A stretch of 64,000 nt of DNA from JBOCEF01 sp047610385 (GTDB taxonomy: Bacteria > Pseudomonadota > Alphaproteobacteria > Rhodobacterales > Rhodobacteraceae): assembly GCA_047610385.1 (NCBI GenBank), contig JBLGAC010000015.1, forward strand, positions 1-64,000, written 5' to 3'. The notes beneath the pieces were generated by a model. The model was not told where the DNA came from, searched no databases, and saw only the letters and a list, made by a program, of their open reading frames with translations. Positions 1 through 8,707 of this stretch are shown piece by piece (the stretch's first letter is position 1; each line of letters starts with the position of its first letter). Position numbers and translations under genes: made by a program.

Positions 1-70
1 GCCCCCTCAGGCCAGCCCCCTCAGGCCAGCCCCCTCAGGCCAGCCCCGTCAGGCCAGTCCCGTCAGGCCA
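1..70. repeat. 14-bp tandem repeat, 5 copies, at the 3' end of miaA
   Basis: Five consecutive copies of GCCCCCTCAGGCCA (plus strand; the last two copies carry single substitutions) run from the window edge into the stop codon of miaA. Read on the minus strand every copy contains GGCCTGA, the sequence of the last miaA codon plus its stop, so the array looks like serial duplication of the end of the gene. The period is not a multiple of three. The array may continue to the left of the window. Confidence 0.9.
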
Positions 71-977
71 GCCCTTCGGCCACCAATGCCTCCAGCGCCG
101 CGCCGCCATGCTCAAACGTGCGCCAGCCAGACATCTGGTTGCGTGTCCAGGTCAGCTGGCGTTTGGCATAGTTGCGGGTGGTTTGGGTGGCGTGGGCGCG
201 GGCATCGTCCAAGCTCAGCGTGCCGCGCAGATGGGCGACCAGGTCTTTCGCCCCCAGCGCCTGCATCGCCTGCGGCCCGGCAGGCGGGTCCAGCGCGGCG
301 ATGGCGGCGGCCTCATCCAGCGCGCCGCCTGCCAGCATCAGATCGAACCGCGCGTCACAGGCCGCGTACAGCCGCGCGCGATCGGGCGTCAGGCGCAGCG
401 CCAGCGCGTCTCGCAGCGCGATCAGCGGCGGCGGCGTCGCGTCGTGATGGGCGGCAAGGCCTCGCCCGGTGCCCTCCAGCACCTCCCAGGCGCGCAGCAC
501 GCGGCGGGGGTTGGCCATGTCGATGCGCGCTGCCGTTTCGGGGTCAGCCTCGGCCAAGGCCAGCGCCAGCGCCGACAGACCGTTGCGGGCCAGACGCGCC
601 TCAAGCTCTGCGCGCAGATCGGCGCCCGGTTCGGGGATATCGGCCAGCCCTTCGGTCAGCGCGCGAAAATACAGTCCCGTGCCCCCGACCACCACGGGGC
701 GCAGCCCGGCATCTGCGCAGCGGTCAAGCTCAACGGCCAGCTCGCGCAGCCAGCGGCCAGTGGAATACCCGACTTGGGGCGGCACATGGCCATATAGCGC
801 ATGGGGCGCGCGGGCCTCCTCATCGGCCGATGGCCGCGCCGTCAGCACCCGCCAGACCCCGAACACCTGCAGCGCATCGGCATTGATCACTGCGCCGCCC
901 AGACGCTCTGCCAGCGCCACCGCCAGCGCCGATTTGCCCGATGCGGTCGGGCCGGAGATGAGAATCACCTGGGTCAA
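63..977 (-). CDS. miaA: tRNA dimethylallyltransferase MiaA
   Basis: 304 residues. MiaA transfers a dimethylallyl group from DMAPP to the N6 of A37 in tRNAs that read UNN codons, the first step of ms2i6A synthesis. The P-loop GPTASGKS is at residues 9-16 and a NADALQVF segment at about 31-38 corresponds to the family's substrate-contacting D(S/A)xQ(V) region. The start is TTG at 977, embedded in the TTGA overlap with the stop of the upstream pyruvyl transferase, so translation is probably coupled. It is the last gene of a polysaccharide-type minus-strand cluster, which is unusual company for a tRNA modification enzyme. The stop lies inside a 14-bp tandem repeat. Confidence 0.96.
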   Translation of the reverse strand: MTQVILISGPTASGKSALAVALAERLGGAVINADALQVFGVWRVLTARPSADEEARAPHALYGHVPPQVGYSTGRWLRELAVELDRCADAGLRPVVVGGTGLYFRALTEGLADIPEPGADLRAELEARLARNGLSALALALAEADPETAARIDMANPRRVLRAWEVLEGTGRGLAAHHDATPPPLIALRDALALRLTPDRARLYAACDARFDLMLAGGALDEAAAIAALDPPAGPQAMQALGAKDLVAHLRGTLSLDDARAHATQTTRNYAKRQLTWTRNQMSGWRTFEHGGAALEALVAEGLA

Positions 978-1840
978 TCGGCCACCCCGTTCCAGAGGTC
1001 ATAGGGAAACGCATCTGCCAACCCGTCGGGCGCGCGCACCGGTGCCGCGGTCAGATCGGCGGTCAGCGCGCTGGCAACGTCGTTGAAGACCCGCAGCGCG
1101 CCGGCCTTGGCGCCGAGGGCGTAGTCCTCATATTTGAACATCGGTTCGGTCCCTGAAAAGCGCACGAGCTTGACGTTCTTGCCCAGCCGCTGCCCCAGCA
1201 TCAGGCCGTGCAGCGACGACGTGATGATCTCCTTGGCCTGCACGATGTGCTCGCACACCAGGGGCCACGGCTCTAGTGGTGAGACCACCGGCAGATCGGT
1301 GTTGAGCGTTTTCAGCCGAAGATCGTTGAGGTTGGGGATCACGATCCGTTCGGGATGCGCCGGGAGGGTGCGCCGGGTCAAAAGCGCAGGAAACAGATCA
1401 AACAGCAGCAGGCCCGGATCGCCATAGATCGTCGGCACGCGCAGATCGGGGCGTTTGCGCAACAGGTATTCGCGCGTCAGCGGCCCACGCACAGCCCGAA
1501 CATCGATCTGGCGCCATGTCGGTTCATCGCCGGTATTGCGGCCGTTGACCCCCGACCCCCAGACCACGTCGCCTTCGCCTGCCATCTGCAGGATCGAACC
1601 GACGCCCAGCAATCCTTGCGGCGCGGGCACGGTGAAATCATGTCGCAGACCGCACAGGGCAAGCATTTGATCGACGATGGCGACCGAAAGCTCATCCCCG
1701 AAATTGGCGCCGACGCGCGGGTGCCAATGGCGCAGGCGGACCCGCGTTTTGTTGGTCGCACGGTCCAGGCCGCGGATCTGCACCTTGTAGAAATACTGGC
1801 TTTCGACCTTGCGCCGCAGCTTGTCCAGAATTGAGGGCAT
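974..1840 (-). CDS. polysaccharide pyruvyl transferase family protein
   Basis: 288 residues from ATG at 1840, preceded by GGAG on the minus strand; a longer in-frame upstream extension overlaps the flippase gene and looks non-coding. Family members add ketal-linked pyruvate to sugars of exopolysaccharide or cell-wall glycans. The NFGDEL block at about residues 46-51, the GVGSIL segment near 76 and an SSLHGLMLG block near 206 match the conserved (N)xGD, GxGS and S(S)xHG elements of PF04230. It overlaps miaA downstream and lies 14 bp after the flippase gene, so it belongs to the surface-polysaccharide operon. The acceptor sugar cannot be told from sequence. Confidence 0.85.
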   Translation of the reverse strand: MPSILDKLRRKVESQYFYKVQIRGLDRATNKTRVRLRHWHPRVGANFGDELSVAIVDQMLALCGLRHDFTVPAPQGLLGVGSILQMAGEGDVVWGSGVNGRNTGDEPTWRQIDVRAVRGPLTREYLLRKRPDLRVPTIYGDPGLLLFDLFPALLTRRTLPAHPERIVIPNLNDLRLKTLNTDLPVVSPLEPWPLVCEHIVQAKEIITSSLHGLMLGQRLGKNVKLVRFSGTEPMFKYEDYALGAKAGALRVFNDVASALTADLTAAPVRAPDGLADAFPYDLWNGVAD

Positions 1841-1854
1841 CCTTGGGTCTCCGT

Positions 1855-3111
1855 TCAGACGCGCTGCGCGTGGTTGCGGCCCAGCCCGGCTTTCCAAGCC
1901 CGCAACCCGCAATACCGCAGGATCGCGAGCAAGGCGATGTTGGCGACGGCCCACATCTCTGGTGCCGGGGGCAGCAGCACAAGGCAGGCCGCGAAGGCCG
2001 CGACCCATGTCGCCCGCATGGCGTTGGAGAGCGTGACGGACCGGAACACCCAGATCGCAAAGATCGCTGGTCCGGCAATCAGGCCGAACGTCTGAAACCC
2101 GGTGATCAGCACAAAAAACAGCCAGACCGGCAGCACGGCGAAATCTGCCTTGAGCAGGAAAAGTAGGATCGCCGCGTTGCCGAGCACGGACAGCCCGGCG
2201 AAGAACGCGATCTCTCCCGCGCCGCTGCCCGGGGCGTCGCGCGGCACGTCAAACCGTGCCAGCGCGCGTTTCACCAGCGCTTTCGGTCTGCTCGACACGG
2301 GCGAGACCGGCGGCGCGGCGCGGCCAGCGTCGATGCGAAAGACGCTCTGGAATTCCTGCGCTTGCTCTGAGACAAAATTGACCTTCATCACGGTGTTGTA
2401 GACCGCCAGCGCGGCGGCGCCGTGCAGCGCCTCGATCATCAGGTTGATGCCGTTGCCGAAGCCGGTTTCAATCAGATAGGTGATGTAGACTGCGGACAGG
2501 CGCCGTGGCCGTGCGGCGATCCAGGGTTTTGCGCGCGCCAGATCCCGGAAAATTCCTAGGCCCATTGTGCGCGCGAACATCGCCACACCGACCGTCAGCC
2601 AAAGCGTGAGCCCGGCGGCTATTGCAAGCTCCGGCGCGGCCCCAAGGCACAGCAGCCCCACGCCGAACAGATGCATGAAGGGCGGATCGAACAGTGCCGC
2701 GGCGCGCGGGCGCTGACAGCTGCGCAGAAACCGGCCCGATATCATCGACAGCGACATCAACACGCCTTCGAATGCGCGCAGACCCAGCGGCAGGTCCGCG
2801 GCCCAAGCGATCAGCGCCAGCGCCAGCGCGCCGACCCAGACCACGCCCCAGCCGCGCAGCAGCCGCAGGCGCGGGTCAGCGCTCAGCCGCGCGCGCAAGG
2901 GCACGCGCGACAGGCGCAGCAGCGAATGATCGGCGCCCATGCGCAGCATCGTCGCGATGATCCCCGCGGTGCTGAACATCGCCAGATAAAGGCCGTAGAC
3001 CTCGGCCGACCCGATGGCGACCAGATAAAACGCCCCGAAAAACGACACCACGGAGCTGGCGGCGCGGATGCTGCCAAACGCTAGGATGTCGAGCCGCGCC
3101 GCCACGCTCAT
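1855..3111 (-). CDS. Wzx-like polysaccharide flippase / polytopic membrane protein
   Basis: 418 residues, mostly hydrophobic, with about ten to twelve predicted membrane segments starting near residue 20 and a more polar cytoplasmic region at about 255-300. Topology and operon position (glycosyltransferase before it, pyruvyl transferase after it) fit an O-antigen/exopolysaccharide flippase of the MATE/PST superfamily that moves lipid-linked saccharide across the inner membrane. No short signature motif confirms this, so the call rests on architecture and context. The start codon overlaps the stop of the glycosyltransferase (ATGA). Confidence 0.7.
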   Translation of the reverse strand: MSVAARLDILAFGSIRAASSVVSFFGAFYLVAIGSAEVYGLYLAMFSTAGIIATMLRMGADHSLLRLSRVPLRARLSADPRLRLLRGWGVVWVGALALALIAWAADLPLGLRAFEGVLMSLSMISGRFLRSCQRPRAAALFDPPFMHLFGVGLLCLGAAPELAIAAGLTLWLTVGVAMFARTMGLGIFRDLARAKPWIAARPRRLSAVYITYLIETGFGNGINLMIEALHGAAALAVYNTVMKVNFVSEQAQEFQSVFRIDAGRAAPPVSPVSSRPKALVKRALARFDVPRDAPGSGAGEIAFFAGLSVLGNAAILLFLLKADFAVLPVWLFFVLITGFQTFGLIAGPAIFAIWVFRSVTLSNAMRATWVAAFAACLVLLPPAPEMWAVANIALLAILRYCGLRAWKAGLGRNHAQRV

Positions 3112-4082
3112 GGCGCTGCGCCTTGGCGTGCGTCCATAAAGGACACGCCGGGCACGCCCGAGTAGCGTTCTTCAAAATACGGGATGCGCGACACCTGCAC
3201 CGGCACCCCAAAGGACACGCCCAGATCGGGGATCCCTGAATGGGTGGCCGACAGATAGGGGCAGATCAACGCCGCGGCACCGCTGAACAGATGCGGGACC
3301 TCCTCAGGTTTGATGAAGCGATCGATCAGGGTGATGCGGCCTGAGAATTCGCGCACCCGCTTGTCGATCCGCTCGCCCGCGATCACCACCGGGCGGGTGG
3401 CCAGGATATCAGGGTTGGCGCGCAGCCATTCATAGACGCCCTTATAGATATCCACCCGCCCGAAAAAGAGGATGTAATCCGTCACCCCGGCCAATTCGGG
3501 GACGTCCGCGTCGCCATCAAAAAGATCAGTGCTGAAATGGGGAAAGGGCACGACGATCACCGGCGACGCGCAGCGCCCTTCCAGCAACGTTTCGCGGTTG
3601 CTTTGGCTGCCGACCACGATCGCGCCCCAGCGTTTGCGGAAATAGATGTGGTGGAAATAGCGGCGCCGGAACGCGGCGGCGGCGGCGCGCTCAGCAGTTT
3701 CATGGGGTTTGGGGTCATGGGCGAACAGCTGCGTGCGGCGCAGAAAAATGCCCGGAACTGACCAGAAGCAGACCCAGTCATAGGTGATGAACTGGCTGCG
3801 CTGACGCTCCCACGCCATGATGGCGAAGACGTAGATCGGAAAGATCGGCAACAACTTGGTCAAAGTGCGCAGGACCGCGCCGCGGGATCTGAACACATAG
3901 GTCCGCTTGGCGCCAAAACAGGCGTTCTCAGCCTTGATTTGCGCGCGCGACCGGTCGTCAGTGATCCGCACGATTGAGACGATGTCCCTGTCCGCGTGCT
4001 CAAGCATGATCGCGAGGTGAAAATCGCGGATGCCGGCGTGATACCACGCGCAGGTGAAGACGCTTGCCTTGATGCTCGACAT
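3108..4082 (-). CDS. glycosyltransferase (GT4-like, group 1)
   Basis: 324 residues from ATG at 4082; an in-frame TTG 45 bp upstream is possible but less likely. The C-terminal half has the Rossmann features of GT-B enzymes: ILFFGRVDIYKGVYEWL for the start of the nucleotide-sugar domain and HSGIPDLGVSFGVPV where GT4 enzymes carry the donor-binding EPFG-like block. The acidic E of the classical motif is replaced by IPDLG, so the donor is not predictable. It probably adds one sugar to the repeat unit exported by the neighbouring flippase. Its stop overlaps the flippase start. Confidence 0.8.
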   Translation of the reverse strand: MSSIKASVFTCAWYHAGIRDFHLAIMLEHADRDIVSIVRITDDRSRAQIKAENACFGAKRTYVFRSRGAVLRTLTKLLPIFPIYVFAIMAWERQRSQFITYDWVCFWSVPGIFLRRTQLFAHDPKPHETAERAAAAAFRRRYFHHIYFRKRWGAIVVGSQSNRETLLEGRCASPVIVVPFPHFSTDLFDGDADVPELAGVTDYILFFGRVDIYKGVYEWLRANPDILATRPVVIAGERIDKRVREFSGRITLIDRFIKPEEVPHLFSGAAALICPYLSATHSGIPDLGVSFGVPVQVSRIPYFEERYSGVPGVSFMDARQGAAP

Positions 4083-4192
4083 ATCTCGTCGCAGATCCTC
4101 GATCGGTTGGCCCGCCTTTCGTGCCAAACGCGCCGCACCTTAGCGGCTGACGGTGCCGGGGGGCGCCCTCGATCCGGGCGATCATGCGCAAC

Positions 4193-4219
4193 GGGGGCGC
4201 GTCAGGGCGACGCGCCCCC
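4193..4219. terminator. GC-rich hairpin between beta-helix and glycosyltransferase genes
   Basis: Perfect 11-bp inverted repeat GGGGGCGCGTC / GACGCGCCCCC with a 5-nt loop, a few bases past the stop of the beta-helix gene. There is no U-tract, so it may be a processing or 3'-end stabilising hairpin rather than a complete intrinsic terminator. Confidence 0.5.
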
Positions 4220-4226
4220 GAAGGGG

Positions 4227-6530
4227 TCAGCTGGTCTGGATCACGCCATCAGGCGTCGGCCAGAGCGTCAGGAAATGCCGGCCCAGCGGCGCGCAGGCCC
4301 CGAGGCTGAGCACCGGATGCCGCACGAACGCGTTGTTCGTGCTGGCTGAGCGCACGAAGACGCGCAGGATGCCATCTGCCGGAACGGTCATATTGACCGC
4401 GCGCCATTCCAGATCCCTTGCATTCGCCCCGAAGCCCAGCGTGCGGCGCAGAATGTCCCCGCCTGACGCATTCATCGCCCCGAACTCAATCTGTTCAAGA
4501 AGCACTGCGTTGGGCAGATCGAACCACAGCTGCAACGTGCAGATGCTGCCGGGGGCCAAGCCCGTCAACTCTTGATACACTGAGGCGCCGTCGCGCACCC
4601 GCAGACGCCACGGCGTGGCGACGTTGACCGACCCGCCGCCGGTCTGCACCCAATTGGTCAGCGGGCCGTTGTCAGACAGCCCGAAACGCAGCAGCTGGTT
4701 GGACCAGATTGTGCCAGGGTCATGGCTGGTCAGCACCATCGGCAGGAATTCGGACAAAGAGCGCGACCCGCTTGCAGGGTCCGATTTGGGTGCCAGCACC
4801 GTGGGCGCCCCATAGATCCCGGCGCTGTCGACGCCGCCGCCTGGGGGCTGCCAGGAAAACCCGGTCGCATAGTTGATGGTGGTGGTGCTGGTCGGGTCCT
4901 GGTTCAGATACACCCCCAGATCGATCAGCGGGGATTGGGTGATGTTGATCGTCGACAGCCCAAAGGACCGCCAGCGCCCGAACAGCACCTTGCAATGATT
5001 GCCCGGATTGGACGCATAGCCGATGTTCACCACGTCGCCGGACATCGAAATGTTGTCGAGCATGGCCGACAGCGTCGCCTCGATGGAAATCGCCAGGTTG
5101 TGCCGCTCAAAAAACGCGCTTTCGAACTTTTGGTTGCCGCCCGGCTCCCACAGGCGGCCCAGGGCGTCGGTCTCAGTTTTGATCGCGCCGATCCGCAGGC
5201 CGCAGCCCTTGCCGTTATGGTTCGCATCGGAATAGCCGCCATTGTAGCTGTGGATGTTGGTGACCTGAAAATCCACGCTGACGCCGGCGTAATTCATCGC
5301 TCCGCCCAGCCGGTCGTCGCCCAGATCATTGGCCGCAGGGCCACCGCAGCGGCGGAAGAAGCAGTCGTTGATCAGCGATTTGCCCCACAGTTTGTAAGCG
5401 TAGACGCCCCAGCCCGATGCATCCTGCACCGACACGTTGCGCATGGTCAGGCCGCCCGATCCGCCTGTGGTCGTGGTTTCACCGCCAGCCACGGTTTCCA
5501 TGAAATTATGGTTGCGCCCCAGCCAGATGCCGACGCGGTACGGATAAGACAACCGGTCCCACAGCTCTATCGGCTGAAAGGCGCCGCCTGCGGAAACCAC
5601 GGTGAAATGTTCCCAATGCGTCAGATGGAACGTCTGGTCTGTGTTTTCCCCGGGCGCCATCGACACCATGGGATTGCCGTTGGATTTGATCACGGTCTTT
5701 GACGCGAACGCCTCGGCCAACGTCGGGCCACCTGCGCCGCGAATGCGCACACCGCCAAGGTAGACGGTGCCTGCGCAATAGCTGGTGCCCGGCGGCATGC
5801 GCCCGGCCTTGCGGGACGCGCGCAGATACGCCGCCCAGTCATTGATCGCGTCGGTGTCGTCCGATGATGCGTCCCAACGGGCGCCAAAGGCCAGCGGGGT
5901 GGGCTCATCCTCAGCGCTTTCCCACCACTGGCCATCCGCGGTCCGCAGCTTGGCCAGATGAGGGGGCTCGGCAAAGCGGCGGATGAACACGCCGCCGCCG
6001 CCATCACCGGGACTGAACTGGCCCAGCAGCACGATGGTTTGCAGGTTGGTGGACGCGCTCAGGCCCTCGGCCTCAACCTTGTTGGCGACGAACAGGTTGG
6101 AGGATGAGGCGTCGGCCAGATCGCGCAGCGCACGGCCGTCAAGCTGAAGCGGCGCACCCGCGCCATCGATCGTGCGGCGGCCCATCACACGGCCCGCGGA
6201 CAGATCGGCGATGCGGTCAAGGCTGACCCCGCCCGCGCGCAGCTCATGGGCGCCAACGACGCCTTCGCCGAGCGTGCCGCTCGAGCCGTCGGCAAGCGCG
6301 CGCGTGATGGTGAAAGCCGGCAGAGCGGCGAACAATCGGAGCATGTCGGACCTCGTCAGATATGGTCCTGATCGCGCGGCGCCGTCGCCCGATCCTGAGC
6401 CTGACTGCGTCCGCGATCTGGGACCAGAGGGGGGCTCGGGAGGGCGGACCTGCGCGGAGTCGTCGCCCTGCGCAGGTCCGTGGCCGACAGATGTAGCGTC
6501 AACGCCTTTATTTTTAGTGAATTTGGCCAT
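4227..6530 (-). CDS. pectate-lyase-fold (right-handed beta-helix) protein, likely polysaccharide-associated
   Basis: 767 residues. Residues 1-57 are low-complexity (Gly, Ser, Pro, Arg), followed by a hydrophobic stretch at about 63-80 that could be an atypical signal or anchor. The body (about 190-590) has the Gly/Asn-rich short-strand pattern of a right-handed beta-helix, with a segment resembling the pectate-lyase-3/tailspike type (FGARWDASSDDTDAINDWA near 215-235, like the GDGxxDDTxAI entry motif). The C-terminal 150 residues look like a beta-sandwich. It heads the polysaccharide cluster, suggesting a lyase, epimerase or surface attachment role for that glycan. Catalytic residues are not identifiable. 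Confidence 0.65.
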   Translation of the reverse strand: MAKFTKNKGVDATSVGHGPAQGDDSAQVRPPEPPSGPRSRTQSGSGSGDGAARSGPYLTRSDMLRLFAALPAFTITRALADGSSGTLGEGVVGAHELRAGGVSLDRIADLSAGRVMGRRTIDGAGAPLQLDGRALRDLADASSSNLFVANKVEAEGLSASTNLQTIVLLGQFSPGDGGGGVFIRRFAEPPHLAKLRTADGQWWESAEDEPTPLAFGARWDASSDDTDAINDWAAYLRASRKAGRMPPGTSYCAGTVYLGGVRIRGAGGPTLAEAFASKTVIKSNGNPMVSMAPGENTDQTFHLTHWEHFTVVSAGGAFQPIELWDRLSYPYRVGIWLGRNHNFMETVAGGETTTTGGSGGLTMRNVSVQDASGWGVYAYKLWGKSLINDCFFRRCGGPAANDLGDDRLGGAMNYAGVSVDFQVTNIHSYNGGYSDANHNGKGCGLRIGAIKTETDALGRLWEPGGNQKFESAFFERHNLAISIEATLSAMLDNISMSGDVVNIGYASNPGNHCKVLFGRWRSFGLSTINITQSPLIDLGVYLNQDPTSTTTINYATGFSWQPPGGGVDSAGIYGAPTVLAPKSDPASGSRSLSEFLPMVLTSHDPGTIWSNQLLRFGLSDNGPLTNWVQTGGGSVNVATPWRLRVRDGASVYQELTGLAPGSICTLQLWFDLPNAVLLEQIEFGAMNASGGDILRRTLGFGANARDLEWRAVNMTVPADGILRVFVRSASTNNAFVRHPVLSLGACAPLGRHFLTLWPTPDGVIQTS

Positions 6531-6592
6531 GTTTGCCCCGCTCCATACCGCACGGCAGGGTCAAAGCCTGCGCGGCCGCGGCCAAGGTGCGC

Positions 6593-7075
6593 TTAGTCCA
6601 GCGCTGCGATTTCGCGCAACAGGTCTTGCAGTTTGCGGGTGCGCTCAACGCCAAATCTTGCCTCGATCGCGTTGTGCACGGCGGCGGTTTGCGGGGCCAG
6701 CGCCTCAACCTGTGCGCGCCCTGCTTCGGACAGGGTGCACATTGTGCGCCGCCGGTCTGATGTGTCGCGCCGCCGCTCCAGCAGCCCGCGATCCTCCAGC
6801 GTGCGCAGGATTCGCGTCAGGCTCGGGGGCAGGATCACGCTGCGCTCAGACAGGGCGGCCGCATCCAGCGCGCCAAAGCTTTCGAGCGTGCGCAGCACGC
6901 GCCACTGCTGTTCAGTGTATCCGTGGGCCGCGAGCAACGGGCGGAAGTTGCACATCATCGCCTCACGCGCGCGCAAAAGCATCACGGGGATGGAGCTGTC
7001 AAAGGACGGCGCATGGAGGTCTCGCTCCGCAGCGCTGGCCGAACCGGTTTGGGCATGGTTGTCGATGCTTGGCAC
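6593..7075 (-). CDS. MarR-family transcriptional regulator, HpaR-like
   Basis: 160 residues from GTG at 7075, chosen because AGGGAG sits 7 nt upstream; reading further upstream adds about 60 residues that do not look coding. The N-terminal helix SIPVMLLRAREAMMCNFRP, and the winged helix LPPSLTRILRTLEDRGLLER followed by the DTSDRRRT wing, match HpaR, the MarR-type repressor of homoprotocatechuate catabolism. No hpa catabolic genes lie nearby; the divergent gene is an EamA exporter, so the regulated target may be that exporter or its own promoter. A clear promoter lies in the shared intergenic region. Confidence 0.85.
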   Translation of the reverse strand: MPSIDNHAQTGSASAAERDLHAPSFDSSIPVMLLRAREAMMCNFRPLLAAHGYTEQQWRVLRTLESFGALDAAALSERSVILPPSLTRILRTLEDRGLLERRRDTSDRRRTMCTLSEAGRAQVEALAPQTAAVHNAIEARFGVERTRKLQDLLREIAALD

Positions 7076-7201
7076 GCGTAATCTCCCTGCTGGAACATCG
7101 GGGTGGGTCTGCGCGATGTCTGGCACCTTATCTTCGCAGCCTCGTTTGGCGGACTGCGGGCGGAGTGATGCTATGGTCCTAGGTTTGTTAACGTGGTAAT
7201 G

Positions 7202-7231
7202 ATTATACAGCAAAACACGCAGTCGAATCAA
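7202..7231 (-). promoter_or_regulatory. sigma70-type promoter for the HpaR-like regulator
   Basis: On the minus strand TTGATT, an 18-bp spacer and a perfect TATAAT, about 125 bp upstream of the GTG start. The stretch just downstream (7180-7200) is AT-rich around GTTAAC and could hold the operator of the regulator. Confidence 0.6.
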
Positions 7232-7294
7232 GCCGTGGCGTGACATGGCCCGGCGAACCCTCATTTTGACCGACCAAGCGCAGGAGCGCCCCCG

Positions 7295-8215
7295 ATGAAC
7301 CCGCTGCGCGGCATCGCCTTCAAAATCATCTCAATCGCCGCGGCCAGCGCGATGGCAGCCTGCGTGAAGGCGGTCGCCGACGACATTCCACCGGGCCAGA
7401 TCGTATTCTTCCGCTCGGTCTTCGCGTTGCCGCCGCTGATCGTGATCTACGCGTTGCGCGGGGAACTGCGCTCTGGCCTCAGGGTCAAGGCGCGCGGCGG
7501 GCATGTGCTGCGTGGGGCGATCGGGGCGGCGGGGATGGGGCTGATGTTCACCTCCTACGGGCTGTTGCCGCTGCCTGAGGCAACGGCGATCACCTTTGCC
7601 GCGCCGCTCTTCGCCACGCTGCTCGCCGCACCGCTTCTGGGGGAGCGTCTGCGCCGCTACCGCATCATGGCCACGCTTGCCGGGCTGGCGGGGGTCGCAG
7701 TGGTAATGGCACCGCGCCTGACGATCTTTGGCGGCGCTGAGGCCAGCACGGCCGAAGGCTGGGGCGCCGCCGCCGCCCTCGCCGCTGCGCTGTTCATGGC
7801 TTTGGCGCAGATCCAGGTGCGCCGCCTGACGCGCACCGAAACCACCACGTCGATCGTGCTGTGGTTTACCATCTCCTGCTCGGTCTATTCGCTGGTCACC
7901 ATCGGCGGCTGGCGCGCGCCCGATCCCGCACAATGGGCTCTGCTGGCGCTCGCAGGCCTGCTCGGTGGCGTGGCGCAGGTGATGCTGACAGCGGCCTACA
8001 AAAACGCTGAGGCGGGTCTGGTCGCGCCCTTCGACTATCTGTCGATGCTGTTCGCCACCTTGATCGGCTTTGCCATCTTCGCTGAAATACCTGCGACCCC
8101 GACCATCATCGGCGCAGCCGTGGTGATCGTGGCTGGCATCGCGGTGATCCGGCGTGAACGCCAGCTTGGCCTTGGCTCGCGCCGTGCCCGTCAGGCCTCG
8201 GCCCCCAGATTGTGA
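7295..8215 (+). CDS. EamA/DMT-family transporter
   Basis: 306 residues, ATG preceded by AGGAG. Ten hydrophobic segments arranged as two EamA repeats (about residues 1-137 and 152-290), the standard architecture of drug/metabolite exporters of the inner membrane; the first repeat ends with the typical EATAITFAAPLFATLLA and LGERL. Substrate unknown; members export amino acids, nucleobases or toxic metabolites. Divergent from the HpaR-like regulator, which may control it. Confidence 0.88.
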   Translation: MNPLRGIAFKIISIAAASAMAACVKAVADDIPPGQIVFFRSVFALPPLIVIYALRGELRSGLRVKARGGHVLRGAIGAAGMGLMFTSYGLLPLPEATAITFAAPLFATLLAAPLLGERLRRYRIMATLAGLAGVAVVMAPRLTIFGGAEASTAEGWGAAAALAAALFMALAQIQVRRLTRTETTTSIVLWFTISCSVYSLVTIGGWRAPDPAQWALLALAGLLGGVAQVMLTAAYKNAEAGLVAPFDYLSMLFATLIGFAIFAEIPATPTIIGAAVVIVAGIAVIRRERQLGLGSRRARQASAPRL

Positions 8216-8247
8216 CACTGGGTGCCGTCCCCGCGGCGTCTGCCGCG

Positions 8248-8282
8248 GCGGGCCGAGGGGGCGCAAGGCGCCCTCGGCCCGC
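8248..8282. repeat. intergenic GC hairpin, family member 1
   Basis: Inverted repeat GCGGGCCGAGG..CCTCGGCCCGC; on the minus strand its centre reads GGGCGCCTTGCGCCCCC, with a CTT loop and a two-nucleotide bulge. The same centre and bulge recur at 24687-24721 and 43915-43947 with different outer stems. It lies between two convergent genes and may end transcription from both sides, though no U-tract follows. Confidence 0.65.
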
Positions 8283-8290
8283 ATCCCGCG

Positions 8291-8707
8291 CTACAGCCGC
8301 CAGTCATCCACCGCCGCGATCGCGTCATCGGACCAGCCGAAATGATGCGCGATCTCGTGGACCAGCACATGGGCAATCAACGCCCCGAGGGTCACGTCCC
8401 CCCGCGCCGCCCATTCATCCAAGATCGGGCGGCGGTACAGCCACACCTCGTCCGGCATCGGCGCGGTGTCGCCAGATGATTTCTCGATCAGGCTGACGCC
8501 GCGATAAAGCCCGGTCAGCTCAAACGCGTCCGCGATCTCCACCTCGTCCAGCGTCGCGTCGTCGGCGAAATCTTCGATGCGGATCAGCACGCCGTCGCAG
8601 GCCGCGCGCACCGGGCCGGGCAGGGCCGCAAAGGCCTCGGCTGCCAGCGCCTCAAAGACGTCGAGCCCGGGGGCGATCATATCCCCCACTGCGCCCGTCA
8701 GGGCCAT
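8291..8707 (-). CDS. small zinc metallopeptidase of the zincin_1 (PF06262) type
   Basis: 138 residues. The C-terminus has the minimal zinc-protease motif HEIAHHFGWSDD at 117-128: the two motif histidines and glutamate plus a downstream Asp as putative third ligand. Residues 20-100 form the acidic alpha/beta domain of this family, whose members are called minimal metallopeptidases without a proven substrate. The start overlaps the last codons of hemF (10 nt), so the two are probably translated together. Confidence 0.82.
   Translation of the reverse strand: MALTGAVGDMIAPGLDVFEALAAEAFAALPGPVRAACDGVLIRIEDFADDATLDEVEIADAFELTGLYRGVSLIEKSSGDTAPMPDEVWLYRRPILDEWAARGDVTLGALIAHVLVHEIAHHFGWSDDAIAAVDDWRL

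Noticed and set aside
86..886. Open frames of 200-266 codons antisense to miaA
   Set aside because: Arg/Ala/Pro-rich translations with no domain; typical shadows of a GC-rich gene.
4722..5702. 326-codon open frame antisense to the beta-helix gene
   Set aside because: His/Arg/Gln-rich without family match, whereas the minus-strand frame shows a regular beta-helix pattern.
7331..8284. 317-codon open frame antisense to the EamA transporter
   Set aside because: Low-complexity Arg/Gln/Gly content; the plus-strand frame encodes a clear ten-helix transporter.
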